NCBI GenBank assembly: GCA_964397995.1
Contig: CAYNLG010000089.1
Span: 1-14,455 of the forward strand
DNA from: CAYNLG01 sp964397995
Lineage (GTDB): Bacteria > Planctomycetota > Phycisphaerae > FEN-1346
Direction of reading: 5' to 3'
Length of the DNA stretch: 14,455 nucleotides
Each line of letters begins with the position of its first letter. Positions within the stretch are counted from its first letter, which is position 1. Below, in pieces: positions 1 through 6,893 of this stretch. Made by a program: the position numbers and the translations under genes. Below the pieces are notes generated by a model. It saw nothing but the letters and a program-made list of their open reading frames with translations, was not told the origin of the DNA and searched no databases.

Positions 1-1
1 C

Positions 2-397
2 CGCGGCGTCCGAGCCTTCACCGCCGAGGTCCTGGAGCGGGCCAAGGACCAGGGCTACGTGATGACGATCCTCGGCCGCCGCCGCTACATCGAGGGCATC
101 GACAAGATGGACCCGAAGCGGCTGAACCTGGCCGAGCGGGCCGCCGTCAACACGGTGGTCCAGGGGTCGGCGGCCGACCTGATCAAGGTGGCGATGAACC
201 GGATTCACCGGCACGCGGGCGAGACCGCGAGCCGCCTGCTCCTGCAGATTCACGACGAGTTGATCTTCGAGCTGCCCGAGGGGGCCGTCGAGACAGAGCG
301 GGCGTGGATCGAGCCGGCGATGACCGGGGCGCTGGCGCTGGACGTGCCGCTGAAGGTGAAGGTGGCCGTGGGAACGAACTGGCTCGAGGCCGAATGA
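2..397 (+). CDS. polA: DNA polymerase I, C-terminal fragment (5' end outside the window)
   Basis: This is the last 131 codons of a family A DNA polymerase, which fills gaps in repair and replaces Okazaki-fragment RNA primers. The reading frame is open from base 2, so the gene begins upstream of the window. Visible landmarks are the fingers/palm segment GYVMTILGRRRYI, the conserved stretch LNLAERAAVNTVVQGSAAD, and palm motif C as LLLQIHDELIFE, whose His-Asp-Glu contains a catalytic metal-binding aspartate. The protein ends in the usual GTNWLEAE-like tail just before the TGA at 395-397. Nothing suggests truncation other than the window edge. It is followed by 100 bp without a gene and then by the restriction-modification gene. 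The domains upstream (5' nuclease, 3'-5' exonuclease) cannot be judged here. Identity is very secure. Confidence 0.97.
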   Translation, partial: RGVRAFTAEVLERAKDQGYVMTILGRRRYIEGIDKMDPKRLNLAERAAVNTVVQGSAADLIKVAMNRIHRHAGETASRLLLQIHDELIFELPEGAVETERAWIEPAMTGALALDVPLKVKVAVGTNWLEAE

Positions 398-438
398 CGC
401 CCGGAAGCCGTTTCCGCGGGAACAGGACGGATTTGCGC

Positions 439-466
439 TTGTCCGCGCGCCCGGCGCGCGTACGAT
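439..466 (+). promoter_or_regulatory. Possible sigma70-type promoter for the restriction-modification gene
   Basis: A -35-like TTGTCC (439-444, 4 of 6 matches to TTGACA) and a -10-like TACGAT (461-466, 4 of 6 matches to TATAAT) are separated by 16 bp. Transcription would start near 473 and leave a leader of about 25 nt before the GTG at 498. The ATG at 465 falls inside this -10 box, which argues against using it as the start. The call rests on pattern matching only. Confidence 0.4.
444..460. repeat. Inverted repeat in the promoter spacer
   Basis: CGCGCGC (444-450) and GCGCGCG (454-460) are perfect complementary arms around a 3-nt centre. They fill almost exactly the gap between the proposed -35 and -10 boxes. 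The arms could be an operator-like site or a weak hairpin after polA; no T-run follows. Alternating CG arises easily by chance at this base composition. Confidence 0.4.
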
Positions 467-485
467 GGCGGGCGCCCCGCCTGCC

Positions 486-493
486 GAGAGGAG
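486..493 (+). promoter_or_regulatory. Ribosome binding site that sets the GTG start of the restriction-modification gene
   Basis: GAGAGGAG ends 4 nt before the GTG at 498 and is the only good Shine-Dalgarno match in the region. No comparable site precedes the in-frame ATG at 465. The site therefore favours a 1145-residue protein beginning VNQPDL (Met-initiated) over the longer 1156-residue version. Confidence 0.6.
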
Positions 494-497
494 CCCT

Positions 498-3400
498 GTG
501 AACCAGCCGGACCTCATTCCGGACCTGCACTCGGCCGCCAACGGTAGCGCCAACGGCAACCAGCCCCACGTCATCCTTCCGGAGCTACTTCGGCACGCGG
601 CCGTTACGCACGCCCCGCCGACGGACGCGCTGAAGACGGCCCACGAGACCCTCAAGCGGTGGGCCGACCTGGAATCCGACGGCAAGCTGCAAAGGATGAA
701 CGAGACGCAGCTCCAGGGCGAGTTCCTGGCGAACGTCTTTGGCACGGCCCTCGGTTACACCCTCTTCTCCGAAGGGCTGCCTCAGTGGCATCTGTGGCCG
801 CAGTACGGCGTCAACGGGGGGACGGCGGACGCGGCCATCGGGCAGTTCCGGCCGGACGGCCACGAGCCGCCGCGGGCGCTGGTCGAGTTGAAGGGCCCCC
901 TGGTGGATGTGGACCGCGACCGGTCGCGCGGCCGGACGCCGGTCCAGCAGTGCTGGGATTACCTGTACGCCGTGCCGGGGTGCCCGTGGGGCATCGTCTG
1001 CAACTACGTCGGCTTCCGCCTGTACCACCGCGACAAGACGCCGCGCGCCTTCGAGCACTTCACGCTCCAGGACCTGCGCCGCGAGGACGCCTTCCGGCGG
1101 TTTTACCTTCTGTTCGGGCCGGGCGGCCTGCTGCCCGTGACCCGGGCGCAGGAGCCGATGGCCGACCGGTTGCTCCGCGAGTCGGGCCAGAAGCAGCGCG
1201 AGGTCGGCGACGAACTGTACCACCACTATGCCCAGCAGCGCCGCGAACTCGTTCACCGCCTGCGGCAGGCGCCCTACGAGAAGCCGTTGGACGCGGCCAT
1301 CCGGATCGCCCAGAAACTGATCGACCGGATCATCTTCGTGGCCTTCTGCGAAGACCGGGGCTTGGTGCCCGCCCACAGCATCGACCGGGCCTGGGAGGAG
1401 TTGCCCGCCTTCACGAAGGTGACGAACCCCCGGTGGCAGAACTTCAAGTCGCTTTTCCACCTGATGAACGACGGGCACGCCGACGCCGGCATCCCGCCCT
1501 TCAACGGGGGCCTGTTCCGGCCGGACCCCGACGTGGACGACCTGGAGCTGCCGGACGATCACATCCGCTTCTTCCGAGAGCTCGGGCGGTACGACTTCCG
1601 CGACGCGGTCAACGTGGACGTCCTCGGCCACATCTTCGAGCGGTCCATCAATGACGTGGAGCGCCTTCGCCTGACCGACGTGCTGGAGGACGAGGCGGCC
1701 GCGGGGCCGCGCATGGGCAAGTCCGCCGAGCGGAAGCGCGGCGGGGTGTACTACACGCCGCCCGAGTTCACGGACTTCATCGTACGGCACACAGTCGGGG
1801 CGGCGCTCCAGGACCGGCTGGCCGAGGTGGACCGGCGGCACGGCGTCCGTCGCGCCGACGCCGAACGCGCCCTGGAGCCCGACCCGAAGCTGGCCGCCTA
1901 CTGGCGCGACGCCTTCGAGGCCGTCCGGCGGGTCAAGGTGTGCGACCCGGCATGCGGGAGCGGGGCGTTCCTGATCCGGGCCTACGAGAGCTTCAACCAC
2001 GCTTACCAGACCGTGCTGGGCTACTGGGCCTTTCACGACGCGGTGGCGGAGGCCCGCGAAGACGAGGTGCCGGACCTGATCCTTCGCGAGAACCTGTACG
2101 GGGTGGACCTGTCGCCGGAAGCGCTGGAGATCACGCAACTGGCACTCTGGATCCGCTCGGCGCGGCGGGGGCGGACGCTCGCGGACCTGTCGGCCAACAT
2201 CGTATGCGGCAACAGCCTGGTGGCGGACGCGGAGGTGGACCCGCGGGCGCTGGACTGGCGGCAGCGGTTCGCGGCGGTCTTCGATCGGCCGGAAGGCGGC
2301 TTCGACTGTGTCATCGGCAACCCGCCATGGGAACGGATGAAGCTGCAGGAACGGGAGTGGTTCGACGTGGCGGCGCCGCAGATCGCCGGCGCCGTGAGCG
2401 CCGCCACCCGCCGCAAGCGCATCAAGGCACTCGAAAAGGACGACCCCGATCTCTTCGACCGGTACACGGCGGCGAAAGAGGAGGCGGAGCGGGCGCTGGC
2501 GCACGTGCGGGCAAGCGGCCGGTTCCCGATGACCGCCAAGGGCGACATCAACACCTACGCCCTCTTCGCCGAACTGGCGCGGGACCTCCTGGCGCCGACG
2601 GGACGCGTTGGCCTGCTCGTGCCGTCCGGCATCGCCACAGACCACACGACGCGGGCTTTCTTCGCGGACCTGATGGAGTCGAAGACACTGGCGGCCCTGT
2701 ACGACTTCGAGAACAAGGCGCCCATCTTTCCGGACGTGCATCGGTCCTACAAGTTCAGTATTCTGTTGCTGGGCGGCTTGGACATGACGGCGGACACGGC
2801 GGACTTCGTCTTTTTTGCGCACGCCATCGAGGACCTGGCCGACACGCAACGGCACATCCCGCTCTCGGGCAACGACATTCGGCTGCTGAACCCGAACACG
2901 AGGACGTGTCCCATCTTCCGGAGCCGCCGCGACGCCGAGCTGACCAAAGCCATCTACGAGCGCGTCCCGGTTCTGGTGGACGAGTCGCGCACGGAGGGCG
3001 GCAACCCGTGGGGCGTACGCTTCCTGACCATGTTCCACCAGACGAACGACGCGGAACTCTTCCACACGGCGGAGCAACTGAAGTCGGAGGGCCTCAAGCG
3101 CGACGGCGCTTGCTGGCAGAAGGGCCGGACTCGCTTCCTGCCGCTTTACGAGGCCAAGATGGTTCAGGCGTACGACCACCGGGCGGCCAGCGTTGTCGTG
3201 GATGAGACGAACTGGATGCGCCAGGGCCAGACGCGTTCCACCACCAGCGTGGAGCACCAGAACCCGGAGTTCTCGGCGTCGCCTCGTTGGTGGGTCGCCG
3301 AGTCGGCGGTCTCAGAGGCTATCGGCGAAGCGCGCGTACAGGGGTTCGTGGGTTTCAAAGACATCACGAGCGCAACGAACCAGCGCACGATGATCGCGGC

Positions 3401-3935
3401 GGCCATTCCTTGGAGGGCAGTAACCAATCACTTCCCCTTGTTGCTGACCCAAGCACAACCGCGCCTTGAGTTGTGCCTGCTAGCCAATCTCAACTCATTT
3501 GTGTTCGACTTCGTGGCGCGCCAGAAGGTGGGCGGTGTTACCCTCAACTTCTTCATCGTCCGCCAGTTGCCGACCCTCGGCCCGGAGACTTACGCCCGGC
3601 GGTGTCCCTGGGACGGACGCCGCACCCTCGAAACCTGGGTCTCCGACCGGGTGCTGAAGCTCTCGTGCACGGCCGAGGACCTGCGGCCCCTGGCCGAGGC
3701 CGCCGGCTTCGACCCGCCGGTCCATCGGTGGCGCGAGGACGAGCGCGCGGCCCTGATGGCCGAACTCGATGCCGCCTACTTCCTCCTCTACGGCATCGGC
3801 CGCGACGATGCCGCCTACATCCTCTCCACCTTCCAGGGGGCGGGCGACGCGGCGCCGGGCCTGCTCGACGGCCTCAGCCCGGCCGCGCGCGTCCTGGAGG
3901 CGTACGACCAGTTGCGTGCGCGCAGCCAGCGCTGA
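498..3935 (+). CDS. Type IIG (Eco57I-like) restriction-modification enzyme: fused nuclease, N6-adenine methyltransferase and specificity region
   Basis: This 1145-residue protein is predicted to both methylate adenine at a target DNA site and cut unmodified DNA. The N-terminal region has a PD-(D/E)xK-like signature: D111 in TADAAIG and E130-L-K132 in ALVELKG. A helical linker follows, then a methyltransferase core: GVYYTPPEF (about 416-424, motif X-like), the SAM-binding motif DPACGSG at 483-489, NLYGVDLSPEALEITQLALWI, and catalytic motif IV NPPW at 608-611, typical of N6-adenine enzymes. The remaining 500 residues should hold the target-recognition region and end with a helical tail (AELDAAYFLLYGIGRDDAAYIL) often seen in Eco57I-like proteins. 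Size and order fit type IIG. BREX PglX or DISARM-type methylases are alternatives, but none of their partner genes is nearby and an apparent nuclease is present. The gene sits between polA and coaE, with coaE starting 9 nt after its stop. GC falls to about 54% over 3421-3540, inside the presumed specificity region. The family call is firm; activity and target site are unknown. Confidence 0.88.
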   Translation: MNQPDLIPDLHSAANGSANGNQPHVILPELLRHAAVTHAPPTDALKTAHETLKRWADLESDGKLQRMNETQLQGEFLANVFGTALGYTLFSEGLPQWHLWPQYGVNGGTADAAIGQFRPDGHEPPRALVELKGPLVDVDRDRSRGRTPVQQCWDYLYAVPGCPWGIVCNYVGFRLYHRDKTPRAFEHFTLQDLRREDAFRRFYLLFGPGGLLPVTRAQEPMADRLLRESGQKQREVGDELYHHYAQQRRELVHRLRQAPYEKPLDAAIRIAQKLIDRIIFVAFCEDRGLVPAHSIDRAWEELPAFTKVTNPRWQNFKSLFHLMNDGHADAGIPPFNGGLFRPDPDVDDLELPDDHIRFFRELGRYDFRDAVNVDVLGHIFERSINDVERLRLTDVLEDEAAAGPRMGKSAERKRGGVYYTPPEFTDFIVRHTVGAALQDRLAEVDRRHGVRRADAERALEPDPKLAAYWRDAFEAVRRVKVCDPACGSGAFLIRAYESFNHAYQTVLGYWAFHDAVAEAREDEVPDLILRENLYGVDLSPEALEITQLALWIRSARRGRTLADLSANIVCGNSLVADAEVDPRALDWRQRFAAVFDRPEGGFDCVIGNPPWERMKLQEREWFDVAAPQIAGAVSAATRRKRIKALEKDDPDLFDRYTAAKEEAERALAHVRASGRFPMTAKGDINTYALFAELARDLLAPTGRVGLLVPSGIATDHTTRAFFADLMESKTLAALYDFENKAPIFPDVHRSYKFSILLLGGLDMTADTADFVFFAHAIEDLADTQRHIPLSGNDIRLLNPNTRTCPIFRSRRDAELTKAIYERVPVLVDESRTEGGNPWGVRFLTMFHQTNDAELFHTAEQLKSEGLKRDGACWQKGRTRFLPLYEAKMVQAYDHRAASVVVDETNWMRQGQTRSTTSVEHQNPEFSASPRWWVAESAVSEAIGEARVQGFVGFKDITSATNQRTMIAAAIPWRAVTNHFPLLLTQAQPRLELCLLANLNSFVFDFVARQKVGGVTLNFFIVRQLPTLGPETYARRCPWDGRRTLETWVSDRVLKLSCTAEDLRPLAEAAGFDPPVHRWREDERAALMAELDAAYFLLYGIGRDDAAYILSTFQGAGDAAPGLLDGLSPAARVLEAYDQLRARSQR

Positions 3936-3944
3936 CGGGGACCC

Positions 3945-4592
3945 ATGGACCGAGACCCGACCGACGACCCGCACACACCCGACGGCCGCCCCCCGCCGCC
4001 CGTCCTGGGCCTGGTGGGGGGGGTGGGGAGCGGGAAGTCGACCGTCGCCCGCATGTTCGCGGACGAGGGGTGCTCGGTGGTGGACGCCGACCGGCTCGGC
4101 CACGAGGTGCTGGCCGAGCCCGAGGTCCGCGAGGCGGTCCGCGAGGCGTTCGGCCCGGCGGCGCTCGACGCCGCCGGGGCGGTCGACCGCGAAGCCGTGG
4201 GGCGGCGCGTCTTCCGGGACCCGGACGCGCGGGCGGCGCTGGAGCGGATCGTGCATCCGCGGATTCTGGCGCGGCTGGACGCGGCGCTGGCCGAGGCGCG
4301 GGCGCGGCCGGGAGGGCCGGCGGTGGTGCTGGACGCGGCGCTCTTGCTGGAAAAAGGACTGGACAACCGGTGCGACCGGATCGTATATATTGAGGCAGAG
4401 GACGCGCAGCGCCAGGCCCGGGCGGGGGGCAGCCGGGGCTGGGGCCCTTTAGAGGTCTCCCGTCGCGAACGAGCGCAGCTTCCCCTAAAGACCAAGCGCG
4501 CGCGGGCCGATACGTGTATTGACAACCGGTCCACGCCTGACCACACCCGGGACCAGGTTCGTCACCTGCTTCGAGACGTGATGCATCGCTGA
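3945..4592 (+). CDS. coaE: Dephospho-CoA kinase
   Basis: The enzyme catalyses the last step of coenzyme A synthesis, ATP-dependent phosphorylation of the 3'-hydroxyl of dephospho-CoA, in the cytoplasm. At 215 residues it is close to the usual family length, with a Pro/Asp-rich N-terminal extension of about 18 residues. The P-loop GGVGSGKST lies at 25-33. It is followed by VVDADRLGHEVL (substrate-binding Asp), the HPRI segment near residue 101, VVLDAALLLEKGLDNRCDRIVYIEAE, and a late IDN motif near the C-terminus, all in the order expected for CoaE. The start ATG follows the restriction-modification stop by 9 nt with only a weak GGGGA ribosome site, so it is probably read from an upstream transcript. 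Rho begins 103 bp downstream. The region RARAGGSRGWGPLEVSRRE fits the arginine-rich lid. Identity is secure; the exact start is slightly less so. Confidence 0.93.
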   Translation: MDRDPTDDPHTPDGRPPPPVLGLVGGVGSGKSTVARMFADEGCSVVDADRLGHEVLAEPEVREAVREAFGPAALDAAGAVDREAVGRRVFRDPDARAALERIVHPRILARLDAALAEARARPGGPAVVLDAALLLEKGLDNRCDRIVYIEAEDAQRQARAGGSRGWGPLEVSRRERAQLPLKTKRARADTCIDNRSTPDHTRDQVRHLLRDVMHR

Positions 4593-4603
4593 CACCGCCA
4601 ATC

Positions 4604-4621
4604 GGCCCCCCGCGCGGGGCC
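4604..4621 (+). terminator. GC-rich stem-loop between coaE and rho
   Basis: GGCCCC (4604-4609) pairs with GGGGCC (4616-4621) across a 6-nt loop. An alternative register gives the 12-bp palindrome CCCCGCGCGGGG. The stem lies 11 nt after the coaE stop and about 75 nt before the rho start. No T-run follows, so it is not a classical intrinsic terminator. It could protect the coaE mRNA end, or form part of a rho leader, since rho is autoregulated in some bacteria. The role is inference. Confidence 0.3.
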
Positions 4622-4695
4622 CCCTGCCGCACCTATCCCTGAGAGACCCGCCCCCGAGCGAAGCGAATTCCCCCAACCGAAGCGAGGAATGCCTG

Positions 4696-6150
4696 ATGGC
4701 GAAAACCAACAACTCCGGCACCAAGAACGGCGGCCCGAAAAGCGGCGGCCCCCGCAACGGCAACGGCGGCGGCAAGACGGCGACCCGCGAGAAGCCGCAG
4801 GCGGGCGCCGGGCGCGACAAGCCCCAGGCCGATACCCAGACCGAAGGGTTCGACCGCGAGGCCCACAACCGCTACGAGAAGGCCAAGCGCTCCGACCTGC
4901 ACATCGCCGAACTCCAGAAGATGACCGTCGCGGAGCTCCACCAGCTGGCCAAGGACGAGAAAATCTCCGAGTACGCCGGCCTGAAGAAGCAGGACCTGAT
5001 CTTCCACATCCTCCGCAGCCGCGTCCAGGCCACCGGCCTGATGTTCGGCGAGGGCGTCCTGGAGGTGCTGCCGGACGGGTTCGGGTTCCTGCGGTCGCCG
5101 GACTACAGCTACATGCCGTCGCCGGACGACATCTACGTGTCGCCGAGCCAGATCCGGCGGTTCGGCCTGCGGACCGGGCACATCGTGGCCGGCCAGATTC
5201 GCCCGCCGAAGAACGACGAGCGGTACTTCGCGATGCTCAAGGTCGAGGCGATCAACTACGACAACCCGGAGCGGCTGGCCGAGACGGTCAACTTCGAGGA
5301 CCTGACACCGCTGTTCCCGGAAGAGCGGCTCCTGATGGAGACCACCCACGACGAGCTGGACATGCGGGTGGTGGACCTGATTACGCCGGTCGGCAAGGGG
5401 CAGCGCGGCCTGATCGTCTCCCCGCCGCGCGCCGGCAAAACCGTCCTGATGCAGAAGATGGCCAACGCGGTCCTGAAGAACAGCCCGGAGACGGTGGTCC
5501 TGATTCTGCTCATCGACGAGCGGCCCGAGGAAGTGACGGACATGGAGCGGAACGTCCCGGGGGCCGAGGTGGTGAGCTCGACGTTCGACGAGCCGGCGGC
5601 GCGGCACCTGCAGGTGGCGGACATGGTCATCGAGAAGGCGAAGCGGCTGGTCGAGTACGGCCGCGATGTCATCATCTTCCTGGATTCGATTACGCGGCTC
5701 GCCCGGGCCCACAACGCCGAGATGCCCCACTCGGGCCGCATCATGTCCGGCGGCGTCGACGCCAACGCCCTCCAGAAGCCGAAACGGTTCTTCGGGTCGG
5801 CCCGGAACATCGAGGAGGGCGGCAGCCTGACGGTCCTGGCGACGGCCCTCATCGACACCGGCAGCCGCATGGACGAGGTCATCTTCGAGGAGTTCAAGGG
5901 CACCGGCAACATGGAGCTCCACCTGGACCGGCGGCTGATGGACAAGCGGGTGTTCCCGGCCATCGACATCAGCGCCTCGGGCACGCGGAAGGAAGAGTTG
6001 CTGCTCGACCCGGAGGAGCTGAAGTTCGTCTGGACGCTGCGCAAGGTCCTGACGGAGATGAACGTGGTGGAGGCGATTCAGCTCCTGCGTCAGCGGCTGG
6101 AGAAGACGCAGAACAACGCCGAGTTCCTGCTCTCGATGAATCTGAGCTGA
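4696..6150 (+). CDS. rho: Transcription termination factor Rho
   Basis: Rho is a hexameric RNA-dependent ATPase and helicase that releases transcripts from RNA polymerase. This protein has 484 residues, longer than the 419 of E. coli Rho because of an N-terminal extension of about 66 residues rich in Asn, Gly and Lys. Then come the Rho N-terminal helical domain (about 67-112, DLHIAELQKMTVAELHQLAK), the cold-shock-like primary RNA-binding domain (about 121-190, with GFGFLRSPDYSY), and the RecA-like motor. The motor shows the P-loop SPPRAGKT at 242-249, LLIDERPEEVTDMER, the Walker B segment IIFLDSITRLARAHN, the Q-loop SGGVDANALQKPKRFF, and GGSLTVLATALIDTG. GAGGA at 4684-4688 lies 7 nt before the ATG and supports this start. 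The core looks complete with no missing catalytic motif. The gene is flanked by coaE upstream and rsmD downstream. Confidence 0.97.
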   Translation: MAKTNNSGTKNGGPKSGGPRNGNGGGKTATREKPQAGAGRDKPQADTQTEGFDREAHNRYEKAKRSDLHIAELQKMTVAELHQLAKDEKISEYAGLKKQDLIFHILRSRVQATGLMFGEGVLEVLPDGFGFLRSPDYSYMPSPDDIYVSPSQIRRFGLRTGHIVAGQIRPPKNDERYFAMLKVEAINYDNPERLAETVNFEDLTPLFPEERLLMETTHDELDMRVVDLITPVGKGQRGLIVSPPRAGKTVLMQKMANAVLKNSPETVVLILLIDERPEEVTDMERNVPGAEVVSSTFDEPAARHLQVADMVIEKAKRLVEYGRDVIIFLDSITRLARAHNAEMPHSGRIMSGGVDANALQKPKRFFGSARNIEEGGSLTVLATALIDTGSRMDEVIFEEFKGTGNMELHLDRRLMDKRVFPAIDISASGTRKEELLLDPEELKFVWTLRKVLTEMNVVEAIQLLRQRLEKTQNNAEFLLSMNLS

Positions 6151-6188
6151 CGCGCCCCGCAATCCGATTCGTGGGCGACGCGCCCCGC
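6149..6188. repeat. Short direct repeat at the rho stop codon
   Basis: GACGCGCCCCGC occurs at 6149-6160, overlapping the last two bases of the rho TGA, and again at 6177-6188. The two copies are identical over 12 bp with a 28-bp period. The function is unknown. It may be a chance GC-rich repeat or a small duplication in the intergenic region. Confidence 0.4.
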
Positions 6189-6206
6189 TTTCTCGCCGGC
6201 CCGCGT

Positions 6207-6221
6207 GTCGTTCTGAACGAC
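6207..6221 (+). terminator. Small stem-loop downstream of rho
   Basis: GTCGTT (6207-6212) pairs perfectly with AACGAC (6216-6221) around a CTG loop. It begins 56 nt after the rho stop and ends about 18 nt before the proposed rsmD promoter. GCCGG (6195-6199) and CCGGC (6221-6225) lie just outside and offer a competing outer pairing. There is no T-run, so termination here is only a possibility. Confidence 0.3.
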
Positions 6222-6239
6222 CGGCGCCATGGCCATGCC

Positions 6240-6268
6240 TTGCCTCGGGGGCGCCCGAACGGTACCCT
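6240..6268 (+). promoter_or_regulatory. Possible promoter for rsmD and the DUF58/BatA genes
   Basis: TTGCCT (6240-6245, 4 of 6 matches to TTGACA) and TACCCT (6263-6268, 3 of 6 matches to TATAAT) are separated by an ideal 17 bp. Transcription would start near 6275, giving a leader of about 19 nt before the rsmD ATG at 6294. The -10 box is weak and the call is by pattern only. Confidence 0.35.
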
Positions 6269-6293
6269 GCACGCGACCCAGGCAGGGCATCGC

Positions 6294-6893
6294 ATGCGCA
6301 TCATCGCCGGGACCCATCGCGGCCGACGGCTGGCGGCCCCCGAGGGACGGACCACGCGGCCGATGACCGACCGCGTCCGCGAGAACCTCTTCAACCTGCT
6401 CGGCCCCGGGGCCGCCGACGGGGATGTCGTCCTGGACCTGTTCGCCGGGAGCGGCGCCCTCGGCATCGAGGCCCTCAGCCGCGGCGCCCGCTGGGCCCTG
6501 TTCGTCGAGACCGACGGCGCGGCCCTCAAGGCGCTCGGAACCAACCTCCAGACGCTCCGTTTAAGCGACCGGTGCCGCGCGGCACGCCGCGACGCCCTGC
6601 GGCCGGGCCCCTGGGCGGCGCCGGACGCCGGCGCGGCCTACTCGCTGGTCTTCGCCGACCCGCCGTACCGGCTGATGGACGCGGCCGCCGGGCGCGACCG
6701 GCTGGCGGAAGCGGTGGCGGACTTGGCGGCGCGGGGCCTGGTCGCCCCGGACGCCGCCGCCATGGTCCGGACCCGGGCCGGGGTGGAGGTCGAGCCCTGG
6801 CCGGGGTTCCGCCGGTTCGACGTCCGGACCTACGGCACGACGACGCTGCACCTGATGGAGCGCGAGCCCGAGGAAGGACAGGCGGCCCCGTGA
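6294..6893 (+). CDS. rsmD: 16S rRNA (guanine(966)-N2)-methyltransferase RsmD
   Basis: This 199-residue protein is predicted to use SAM to methylate N2 of G966 of 16S rRNA during small-subunit maturation. It opens with the family hallmark MRIIAGTHRGRRL, followed by TRPMTDRVRENLFNLL. The SAM-binding motif DLFAGSGALGIEALSRGA starts at D48, and the catalytic DPPY tetrad is at 122-125. The length is typical. The first in-frame ATG next to the family N-terminus is at 6294, with CAGGG at 6283-6287 as a modest ribosome site. The stop TGA at 6891-6893 overlaps the GTG start of the DUF58 gene, suggesting coupled translation. In many bacteria rsmD is followed by coaD; here it is not. Confidence 0.93.
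   Translation: MRIIAGTHRGRRLAAPEGRTTRPMTDRVRENLFNLLGPGAADGDVVLDLFAGSGALGIEALSRGARWALFVETDGAALKALGTNLQTLRLSDRCRAARRDALRPGPWAAPDAGAAYSLVFADPPYRLMDAAAGRDRLAEAVADLAARGLVAPDAAAMVRTRAGVEVEPWPGFRRFDVRTYGTTTLHLMEREPEEGQAAP

Noticed and set aside
465..497. ATG at 465 as the start of the restriction-modification gene
   Set aside because: It lies within the proposed -10 box and has no ribosome site, whereas the GTG at 498 has GAGAGGAG just upstream.
585..3257. An 890-codon open frame antisense to the restriction-modification gene
   Set aside because: Its composition is rich in Arg, Val, Gln and His with no recognisable domain. It mirrors the codon pattern of a gene with clear motifs on the other strand.
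498..3935. Part of a BREX or DISARM defence island
   Set aside because: No partner genes of either system are next to it; both flanks are housekeeping genes, and the protein appears to carry its own nuclease.
4371..4530. GACAACCGGT appearing twice within coaE
   Set aside because: Both copies encode ordinary protein segments (LDNR and IDNR), so the similarity is explained by coding sequence.
4659..4685. Two copies of CGAAGCGA, 19 bp apart, just before rho
   Set aside because: They are short, and the second merges with the ribosome binding site. There is too little to claim a regulatory element.
4633..6162. A 509-codon open frame antisense to rho
   Set aside because: It is fully overlapped by the unmistakable Rho sequence; low-complexity translation and no motif of its own.
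4689..6293. Long in-frame extension upstream of rsmD, open through the whole of rho
   Set aside because: The upstream part is an out-of-frame reading of rho. The RsmD family N-terminus (MRIIAG) begins exactly at 6294.
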